Origin: Paracoccaceae bacterium
GTDB lineage: Bacteria; Pseudomonadota; Alphaproteobacteria; Rhodobacterales; Rhodobacteraceae
DNA: 6,148 nucleotides
Assembly (NCBI GenBank): GCA_002400675.1
Contig: NVQY01000223.1
Span: forward strand, 1 to 6,148
Direction of reading: 5' to 3'
In this document: positions 1 to 4,910 of the stretch, piece by piece
How positions within the stretch are numbered: position 1 is the first letter of the stretch
Layout: each line of letters opens with the position of its first letter
The notes under the pieces: model-generated
The model's database searches: none
Told to the model about the DNA's origin: nothing
The model's input: only the letters and a program-made list of their open reading frames with translations
Position numbers and translations under genes: made by a program

Positions 1-177
1 TTTCCGGGTAGAACGCGCGGCAACGGTTTTCCGGCGCGCCACTGGTCATGGCGTCCGAGAACTGGCTGGACAGAAATCCGGTGGCCTGACGTAAAGCGTT
101 TCCAGATGGGCCACAGCCGCCCCGGCATCGGTGAACGACTGGGGCGCGGGGGTTTCGGGTATCGAGAGGTTGGTCAT
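1..177 (-). pseudogene. amn: AMP nucleosidase, N-terminal part, frameshifted and cut by the window edge
   Basis: AMP nucleosidase hydrolyses AMP to adenine and ribose 5-phosphate in the cytoplasm. The ATG at 177-175 overlaps the TGA of ade (ATGA), and a GGAG lies 8 bases upstream (complement of 186-189) inside the last ade codons, so start and translational coupling look genuine. The first frame reads MTNLSIPETPAP, then SFTDAGAAVAHLETLYVR, and hits a TGA at 48-46 after 43 codons. From about position 88 the family-like sequence continues in another frame: ATGFLSSQFSDAM, then RCRAFYPE, open to the left edge. One extra G in the AGGCC at 87-83 would join the two as LYVRATGFLSSQF, which matches the N-terminal domain pattern as I remember it (E. 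coli Amn has LYEQSVVALRNAI here). This is either a real disruption or a base lost in sequencing or assembly. The catalytic C-terminal domain is outside the window. Confidence 0.7.
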
Positions 178-2006
178 GATTGCGGCTCCAACAGGTCAAT
201 TTTCTCGAACTTGCGCACGTCGATCAGGCCCAGATCGGAAATCCGGATTTCGGGAATGACCACCAGCGCCAGCAAGGAATGCTGCATGTAGGCGTTGTTC
301 AGATCACAGCCGCAATCGCGCATCGCCTGCATCATCGCTTCGGCTTTGGCGGCAACTTGCGCCGCGTGGCTGTCGGACATCAGCCCGGCAATCGGCAGTT
401 CCACCAGCGCCAGTTCGCGGCCATCCTTAAACACGGTGACGCCGCCGCCGACCTCGGCCAGACGGTTGGCGGCCAGCGCCATTTGTGCGCGATCGGTGCC
501 GACCACGATCATGTGGTGGCTGTCATGCGCCACGGTCGAGGCCATGGCCATCGTGCCCTTGTACCCAAACCCGGACACGAAACCATTGGTCACGCCGCCG
601 GTGGCGCGGTGGCGTTCGACCAAAGCGATCTGGCAGATATCGGGCTGTTCGGCGGGCTGGCCATCGGGTTGCTCGTCGGTCTCAACAAGCCCTTCGCGCA
701 CGTTCAGGTCGAACTGGAGCGCCTTGGTCGGGGCCTGATTTTCCACCACGCCGATGACGTTGGCGCGGGCGGTGTTGGCCCCATCGGGGGCTTTGATTTC
801 AAAGTCGGTGGCGGTCAGGGTATGGCCAAGATGCACCGTGTGACGGGCTGAATCAGGCCAGTCGTAATGTGGGCATTCAACCAGACATTTGCCATCTTCG
901 GCGACGATCTGGCCACGGGCGATCACGGTTTCAATCGGCAGGGTCACAAGGTCAGAGGTCAGGATGATGTCGGCGCGCCGACCCGGTGTGATTGAGCCAA
1001 TTTCACGCTCCATGCCAAAATGCGTGGCGGTGTTGATCGTCGCCATCTGCAAGGCCACCAAAGGATCACAGCCGCAGGAAATCGCGTGGCGCACCACCCG
1101 GTTCATATGGCCGTCATTGATCAGGGTGCCTGAATGGCTGTCATCGGTACAAAGGATGAAATTGCGCGGGTCCAGACCTTTTTCGGTCACGGCCGTAATC
1201 TGGCTTTCCACATCGTGCCACGCGCTGCCCAGCCGCATCATTGATCGCATACCCTGACGCACGCGGGCGATTGCATCTGCCTCGCAGGTGCCTTCGTGGT
1301 CATCCGCCGGACCACCCGCCACATAGCCAGCGAAATTCGGTCCCAGATCGGGAGAGGCATAATGCCCGCCGACGGTTTTGCCGGCGTTCTGGGTCGCAGC
1401 GATTTCGGCCAGCATTTTGGGGTCGGCGTTGGCGACACCGGGGAAATTCATCATCTCACCCAAGCCGGCGATGCCGGGCCAGTGCATGGCCTCGGCGACG
1501 TCTTCGGGGGAAATTTCCATGCCGGTTGTCTCAAGCCCCGGCGCGGAGGGCGCGCAGGAGGGCATCTGGGTAAACACGTTGACGGGCTGCATCAGCGCCT
1601 CGTCATGCATCATCCGCACGCCTTTGAGGCCCAGAACATTGGCGATTTCATGCGGGTCGGTGAACATCGACGTGGTGCCATGCGGAATCACCGCACGGGC
1701 GAATTCAGCCGGGGTCAGCATGCCGGATTCGATGTGCATATGCGCATCACACAGGCCGGGCATGATGTAACGCCCGTTGGCTTCGATGATATGCGTGTCC
1801 GGCCCGGTGCAATAGCTGGCGTCGGGACCGACATAGGCGATCCGGCCCGCTTTGATCGCGACATCGTGGTCGGGAAGGGTTTCGCGGGTGTGGACGTTGA
1901 CCCAGATGCCGCCACGGATAACCATGTCAGCAGGGGCGCGTCCGGTGGCGACGGCGATCAGTTCAGGGGCGGAGTCGGGCCAGCTTGGGAAGGGGATATG
2001 TTGCAT
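174..2006 (-). CDS. ade: Adenine deaminase
   Basis: Amidohydrolase-superfamily enzyme that deaminates adenine to hypoxanthine and ammonia in purine salvage (cytoplasmic, metal-dependent). It has 610 residues, close to the family's usual length of just under 600. Visible motifs in order: the metal-binding DAHMHIES (87-94, His89 and His91), FTDPHEIANVLG (115-126), GEMMNFPGV (183-191), GGHY (213-216), DDHE (235-238), TDDSH (287-291), and the C-terminal domain signatures HDSHHMIVVGT (494-504), GGGVTVFKDGR (520-530) and ELPIAGLMSD. The ATG at 2006 is the first after an in-frame TGA at 2012-2010, and the protein opens as expected for the family, though no good Shine-Dalgarno site is visible. Residues 441-456 form a short acidic Pro/Gln-rich stretch with EQPD twice, probably a surface loop. 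It overlaps amn by ATGA, so the two are probably co-transcribed, and it is divergent from the VOC gene. Confidence 0.95.
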   Translation of the reverse strand: MQHIPFPSWPDSAPELIAVATGRAPADMVIRGGIWVNVHTRETLPDHDVAIKAGRIAYVGPDASYCTGPDTHIIEANGRYIMPGLCDAHMHIESGMLTPAEFARAVIPHGTTSMFTDPHEIANVLGLKGVRMMHDEALMQPVNVFTQMPSCAPSAPGLETTGMEISPEDVAEAMHWPGIAGLGEMMNFPGVANADPKMLAEIAATQNAGKTVGGHYASPDLGPNFAGYVAGGPADDHEGTCEADAIARVRQGMRSMMRLGSAWHDVESQITAVTEKGLDPRNFILCTDDSHSGTLINDGHMNRVVRHAISCGCDPLVALQMATINTATHFGMEREIGSITPGRRADIILTSDLVTLPIETVIARGQIVAEDGKCLVECPHYDWPDSARHTVHLGHTLTATDFEIKAPDGANTARANVIGVVENQAPTKALQFDLNVREGLVETDEQPDGQPAEQPDICQIALVERHRATGGVTNGFVSGFGYKGTMAMASTVAHDSHHMIVVGTDRAQMALAANRLAEVGGGVTVFKDGRELALVELPIAGLMSDSHAAQVAAKAEAMMQAMRDCGCDLNNAYMQHSLLALVVIPEIRISDLGLIDVRKFEKIDLLEPQS

Positions 2007-2073
2007 GGATCAATTGTCATGATTACTGACCTATGTGCAACCCCTGCGACGTTGGTTTTCTGGGCGGGTTTTG

Positions 2074-2087
2074 GCCGGTTGACCGGC
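2074..2087. promoter_or_regulatory. Perfect dyad in the ade/VOC divergent region (possible operator)
   Basis: The 108 bases between ade and the VOC gene contain GCCGGT-TG-ACCGGC, a perfect dyad with 6-base arms, 68 bases upstream of ade and 28 bases upstream of the VOC start. It could bind a regulator acting on both genes. I found no convincing -35/-10 pair on either strand here. In a G+C-rich genome a dyad of this size can occur by chance. Confidence 0.25.
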
Positions 2088-2114
2088 GGCGCTGGTTTGG
2101 GCCACGGTGTTGGT

Positions 2115-2534
2115 ATGGAATATGAAACGGTAAAGGCAGAGGCGTTTGGCCGGTCGTTAAAGGGCATTGGTCTGAACCTGTTGGTGCGCGATGTGCCGGG
2201 GCAATGCGCGTTTTTGAGGGCGGTTTTTGGAATGAGGTCGCATCAGGTCAGCGCGGATTTTGCCATTGTCACCTATGGCGATCAGGTGTTTCAGCTGCAT
2301 AGTGATGCGACCTATCATGCCAACCCGCTGTTGGGGTTGGTGCCGGAGAACCCGCCGCGTGGGGCGGGGTTGGAGATCAGGTTGTATGACAGTGACCCGG
2401 ATGAGGCCGTTCGCCGTGCCGGGCGTGTTGAAGCGGTGATACTGCAAGCGCCTGCGGACAAACCGCACGGGCTGCGCGAGGCGTATATTCTGTGCGAGAA
2501 CGGTTATGCGTGGGTGCCGAGCCGGCCACTTTGA
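2115..2534 (+). CDS. VOC (glyoxalase/bleomycin-resistance fold) family protein
   Basis: A 139-residue protein with the layout of a vicinal-oxygen-chelate domain. It has a first strand and helix GIGLNLLVRDVPGQCAFLRAVFGM-like (17-40, written here only as a pattern), a middle strand DQVFQLHSDATYH (56-68), a second half-repeat GAGLEIRLYDSDPDEAV (83-99), and a closing GLREAYILCENGYAWVPS (119-136), the usual G-x-R-E...G-Y-x-W ending. The first strand has L-N-L where metal-dependent members usually carry His, so metal binding is doubtful and substrate and activity are unknown. The frame is open far upstream, with alternative ATGs at 1998 and 2019. I prefer 2115 because the domain starts just after it and the extra residues (CATPATLVFW, GRLTGGAGLG) look like intergenic sequence. 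No clear Shine-Dalgarno site is present. The gene is divergent from ade and converges on the LysR remnant, overlapping its end. Confidence 0.75.
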   Translation: MEYETVKAEAFGRSLKGIGLNLLVRDVPGQCAFLRAVFGMRSHQVSADFAIVTYGDQVFQLHSDATYHANPLLGLVPENPPRGAGLEIRLYDSDPDEAVRRAGRVEAVILQAPADKPHGLREAYILCENGYAWVPSRPL

Positions 2535-2641
2535 TCGGCGGTCATTTGCGCGCGGAGCCAGTCCGTAAAGGCCACCACATTGGGTGATTGTTCTGATTGC
2601 GGCGACAAGATCAGTTAATAGGCAAAACGAATGAAAAGAGG
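2504..2641 (-). pseudogene. C-terminal remnant of a LysR-type (GcvA-like) transcriptional regulator
   Basis: Read on the minus strand, one frame gives LFIRFAY, a TAA stop (2617-2615), LILSPQSEQ, then SPNVVAFTDWLRAQM and a tail ending at a TAA at 2506-2504. This matches the end of LysR-family effector domains of the GcvA type, where an aromatic YYL strand is followed by a final helix of the form x-V-x-A-F-x-x-W-L. The in-frame stop falls where the second Tyr/Phe would be expected. Nothing resembling the rest of the effector domain or the DNA-binding domain is visible; 2642-2704 is the leader of the next plus-strand gene. The intact gene would have been divergent from the aldolase-like operon, the classic position for its LysR regulator. 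The tail overlaps the last 31 bases of the VOC gene. Identification rests on about 45 residues, so chance resemblance is not fully excluded. Confidence 0.6.
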
Positions 2642-2654
2642 TCGTTTTTTGATT

Positions 2655-2672
2655 GGCCAAGGCGGGTTGGTC
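2655..2672. promoter_or_regulatory. Imperfect dyad upstream of the aldolase-like gene (possible operator)
   Basis: GGCCAA-N6-TTGGTC has 5 of 6 arm positions complementary, and the left arm lies in the palindrome TTGGCCAA (2653-2660). It sits 32 bases before the aldolase-like ATG and next to the LysR remnant. It could be a leftover regulator site, but it does not fit a canonical LysR T-N11-A box well, and I see no convincing promoter hexamers around it. Confidence 0.2.
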
Positions 2673-2704
2673 GGGGCAAGGTCTCGTAACAGGGAGGACA
2701 GATT

Positions 2705-3460
2705 ATGAGCGTCACAGATTTACGCCCCAACATGGAGCATTGGCAGGATCGGGTGGATCTGGCCGCCGCGTTCCGCTGGACCGCGCGGCTGGATATGCAC
2801 GAGGCGGTGGCCAACCATTTCTCGCTGGCGGTGAACGGGGATGGCACCAAGTTTCTGATGAACCCCAACCAGATGCATTTCGCCCGCATCCGCGCCAGTG
2901 ACCTGATCGAGGTGGATGCAAACAACCCCGAAACCCTGACGGGTCCGGATGCGCCTGACCCGACGGCGTGGGGGCTGCACGGGTCGCTGCACCGGCTGTG
3001 CCCGCACGCGCGTTGTGCGATGCATGTGCATTCGATCCATGCCACGGTTCTGGCCTCGCTCGCCGACAGCCGGCTGCCACCGATCGACCAGAATTGCGCG
3101 ACGTTCTTCAACCGCTATGTGATCGACGACGGCTATGCGGGGCTGGCGTTTGAAGAAGAGGGCATACGCTGTGCCGGGTTGTTGAGCGACCCCAAGGTCA
3201 AAGTGATGATCATGGGCAATCACGGGGTGATGATCATCGGCCAAACGGTGGCCGAGACCTTTAACCGGCTGTATTATTTCGAACGGGCGGCAGAGACGTA
3301 TATCCGCGCGCTGCAAACCGGCCAGCCTTTGCGGGTGTTGTCTGACGAGGTGGCGGAAAAGACGGCGCAGGAGTTGGAGGGGTATCCGGAACAGGACGTG
3401 CGTCATTTGGCGGAACTCAAGGCGATACTGGATCAGGAGGGGGCGGATTATGCATCCTGA
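2705..3460 (+). CDS. Class II aldolase/adducin family protein
   Basis: A 251-residue cytoplasmic protein covering a class II aldolase/adducin domain. Conserved segments are DMHEAVANHFSLAV (30-43), the helix TAWGLHGSLHRLCPHARC (87-104), the zinc motif MHVHSIHATVL (106-116, His107 and His109) and MGNHGVMIIGQTVAETF (170-186, His173 as third ligand). The spacing of these histidines matches L-fuculose-1-phosphate aldolase (His92, His94, His155). The catalytic Glu73 of that enzyme, 19 residues before the first His of the pair, aligns with Ala88 here, as in many adducin-like members. A standard retro-aldol reaction is therefore not assured; a decarboxylase, epimerase or other lyase role is possible. 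The start is firm: AGGGAGG (2691-2697) is 7 bases before the ATG. It is the first gene of a likely operon with the acyl-CoA dehydrogenase 42 bases downstream. Confidence 0.88.
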   Translation: MSVTDLRPNMEHWQDRVDLAAAFRWTARLDMHEAVANHFSLAVNGDGTKFLMNPNQMHFARIRASDLIEVDANNPETLTGPDAPDPTAWGLHGSLHRLCPHARCAMHVHSIHATVLASLADSRLPPIDQNCATFFNRYVIDDGYAGLAFEEEGIRCAGLLSDPKVKVMIMGNHGVMIIGQTVAETFNRLYYFERAAETYIRALQTGQPLRVLSDEVAEKTAQELEGYPEQDVRHLAELKAILDQEGADYAS

Positions 3461-3465
3461 GACAC

Positions 3466-3480
3466 GTGGGTTTCACCCAC
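3466..3480. repeat. Short intergenic palindrome GTGGGT-TTC-ACCCAC
   Basis: A perfect hairpin with 6-base arms and a 3-base loop lies in the 42-base gap between the aldolase-like and acyl-CoA dehydrogenase genes, followed by CCTACC. From memory, the pattern TAGGGTGGGT...ACCCACC recurs in intergenic regions of many alphaproteobacteria, so this is probably a dispersed repeat. In RNA it could form a stem between the two cistrons, ending 22 bases before the next ATG and leaving the AGGGG Shine-Dalgarno site (3490-3494) free. It has no T-tract, so it does not look like an intrinsic terminator. Confidence 0.5.
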
Positions 3481-3502
3481 CCTACCGGCAGGGGTCAACC
3501 GT

Positions 3503-4663
3503 ATGATCTATGGTTTGAACGAAGAGCAGATCATGATCGCCGACACGGTCCGGTCGTTTGTCGAGAAAGAGATTTATCCGCACGAGGATCTGGTCGAGCG
3601 TACCGGCGAGGTGCCGGGTGAGATTGCCGATGAGATCAAGAGAAAGACGCTGGAGTTGGGGTTTTACGCCTGCAATTTCCCTGAGAGCGTGGGGTGTGCG
3701 GGGCTGAACCACGTGGATTTCGCCTTGGTGGAACGCGAGTTGGGGCGCGGGTCAATGGCGCTGAACCATTTCTTTGGCCGCCCGCAGAATATCCTGATGG
3801 CCTGCGAGGGGGAGCAGATTGAACGTTACCTGATGCCGGCGGTGCGAGGCGAGCGGATGGACGCGCTGGCGATGACCGAACCGGGGGCCGGGTCGGACAT
3901 TCGCGGCATGAAATGCACGGCCCGACGCGATGGCGGCGACTGGGTGGTGAACGGAACCAAGCATTTCATTTCGGGCGCGGATCACGCGGATTTCATCATT
4001 GTCTTTGTGGCGACGGGCGAGGATCAGACGCCAAGAGGGCCTAAGAAACGCATCACCGCCTTTCTGGTGGATCGGGGCACGCCGGGCTTTACCATTCGTG
4101 ACGGGTACAAGTCGGTCAGCCATCGTGGTTACAAGAACATGATCCTTGAATTTGACGATTGCCGTCTGGCGGATGCGCAGGTTCTGGGCGACGTCGATGG
4201 TGGTTTCGCGGTCATGAACACCTGGCTTTATGCCACGCGGATCACCGTGGCGACGATGTCGGTTGGACGGGCGCGGCGGGTGTTTGACTATGCGTTGGAT
4301 TATGCGGCGACCCGCGAACAGTTCGGGCAGAAGATTGGTAAGTTTCAGGGCGTCAGCTTTCAAATCTCCGACATGATCACTGAAATCGACGCCGCCGACC
4401 TGTTAACGCTGGCGGCTGCGAACCGGCTGGATCAGGGGTTGCCTGCCAACCGGGAAATCGCGTCAGCCAAGCTTTATGCGTCAGAGATGCTGGCGCGGGT
4501 AACGGACGCGGCCATTCAGATTCATGGGGGCATGGGATTGATGGACGACTACCCGCTGGAGCGTTTCTGGCGTGATGCACGGGTCGAGCGCATTTGGGAT
4601 GGCACTTCGGAAATTCAGCGCCATATTATCAGCCGAGAATTGCTAAGGGCATTGGGGGCATGA
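3503..4663 (+). CDS. Acyl-CoA dehydrogenase family protein
   Basis: FAD-dependent enzyme expected to form a 2,3-double bond in an acyl-CoA and pass electrons to electron-transfer flavoprotein. Its 386 residues match the family length. It has an N-terminal helical domain (about 1-118), a beta domain with the flavin-binding AMTEPGAGSD (123-132) and WVVNGTKHFISGA (147-159), and a C-terminal helical domain with TREQFGQKIGKFQ (270-282), IQIHGGMGLMDDYPLERFWR (338-357) and a closing segment IWDGTSEIQRHIISREL (364-380). The catalytic Glu of the medium- and short-chain enzymes (Y-E-G-T) is Asp366 here. The alternative base position used by isovaleryl-CoA dehydrogenase is Thr245, so Asp366 is the likely base. 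AGGGG (3490-3494) is 8 bases before the ATG. Chain length and substrate cannot be assigned. The neighbouring CoA ligase suggests both act on the same CoA-bound intermediate series. Confidence 0.93.
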   Translation: MIYGLNEEQIMIADTVRSFVEKEIYPHEDLVERTGEVPGEIADEIKRKTLELGFYACNFPESVGCAGLNHVDFALVERELGRGSMALNHFFGRPQNILMACEGEQIERYLMPAVRGERMDALAMTEPGAGSDIRGMKCTARRDGGDWVVNGTKHFISGADHADFIIVFVATGEDQTPRGPKKRITAFLVDRGTPGFTIRDGYKSVSHRGYKNMILEFDDCRLADAQVLGDVDGGFAVMNTWLYATRITVATMSVGRARRVFDYALDYAATREQFGQKIGKFQGVSFQISDMITEIDAADLLTLAAANRLDQGLPANREIASAKLYASEMLARVTDAAIQIHGGMGLMDDYPLERFWRDARVERIWDGTSEIQRHIISRELLRALGA

Positions 4664-4670
4664 AGGCGGG

Positions 4671-4702
4671 AGATTCAGAGAATCTGCACGCCTTGCGTGC
4701 AG
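4671..4702 (+). terminator. Two adjoining hairpins just after the acyl-CoA dehydrogenase gene
   Basis: AGATTC-AGA-GAATCT (4671-4685, 6-base stem) is followed directly by CTGCACGC-CTT-GCGTGCAG (4684-4702, perfect 8-base stem). They share the bases CT at 4684-4685, so they cannot both be fully paired. They begin 8 bases after the TGA. No run of T follows, so this is not a classical intrinsic terminator; it may be a weak terminator, an mRNA 3'-end protector or a processing site. Confidence 0.35.
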
Positions 4703-4885
4703 TGCCTTCGGCGAGGATATTTAGAAACAGAAGAAGCCGGGGTCAGCCCCCTGTCCGCACAGGGCGAGACAAGGGGCCTTCTCCTGTTACGGTCATCGGC
4801 GTCCCCGCCTGTACCGCGCCCCTAATCTCTCAGTTAATGGTTAACAAATCGCTTCTTCTGTTTCTAAATATCCCCGCCGGAGGCA
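4703..4885. repeat. 183-base element bounded by 35-base inverted repeats (MITE-like or terminator-type repeat)
   Basis: The left arm, 4703-4737, is TGCCTTCGGCGA followed by GGATATTTAGAAACAG and AAGAAGC. The right arm, 4851-4885, is its reverse complement with two differences in 35 bases; the inner 23 bases (4715-4737 and 4851-4873) are identical. Each arm contains a small GCC-(T/C)-C-GGC-type mini-hairpin at its outer end. The 113-base spacer carries further stems, GGGG-TCAG-CCCC (4739-4750) and CCCTGT-CCGC-ACAGGG (4749-4764), which overlap by two bases. There is no open reading frame for a transposase and no obvious target-site duplication. Similar arms ending in GGATATTT plus an A/G-rich tail seem, from memory, to be frequent between genes in Rhodobacterales. 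It may be a non-autonomous mobile element or two oppositely placed copies of a dispersed repeat. Confidence 0.7.
4841..4870 (+). promoter_or_regulatory. Possible sigma-70-type promoter for the CoA ligase gene
   Basis: TTAACA (4841-4846, 5 of 6 matches to TTGACA) and TAAATA (4865-4870, 3 of 6 matches to TATAAT) are separated by 18 bases, about 40 bases before the ligase ATG. The -10 part lies inside the right arm of the inverted repeat, so if active the repeat itself supplies a promoter half. The -10 match is poor and alphaproteobacterial promoters are loosely conserved, so this is only a candidate. Confidence 0.22.
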
Positions 4886-4910
4886 TTAATAATTTTCTGC
4901 GCGATCAACC

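Noticed and set aside
180..851. Plus-strand open frame of over 200 codons opposite the 3' half of ade
   Set aside because: It is antisense to strongly conserved adenine deaminase motifs and has no domain signature of its own.
2016..2030. GTCA-N7-TGAC dyad just upstream of ade
   Set aside because: The arms are only 4 bases and the inner bases do not pair, so it is too weak to call an operator.
1296..2114. Long plus-strand open stretch upstream of and in frame with the VOC gene
   Set aside because: It lies opposite ade, and its translation is rich in Gly/His with no recognisable domain. It is the mirror of a high-G+C coding gene; only the part from 2115 looks like a protein.
2157..2660. Minus-strand open frame of 167 codons across the VOC gene and LysR remnant
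   Set aside because: It is in a different frame from the LysR-like translation, and most of it is antisense to the VOC gene.
2720..3406. Minus-strand open frame opposite the aldolase-like gene
   Set aside because: The plus-strand gene has a good Shine-Dalgarno site and clear family motifs. The antisense product is rich in His, Arg and Gln, typical of a shadow frame.
3752..4363. Minus-strand open frame opposite the acyl-CoA dehydrogenase gene
   Set aside because: It is the antisense shadow of a well-conserved gene and has no recognisable motif.
4703..4885. Attachment site or rRNA/tRNA-like structure in the intergenic element
   Set aside because: There is no cloverleaf or anticodon arm, no integrase gene nearby, and no target duplication at the ends.
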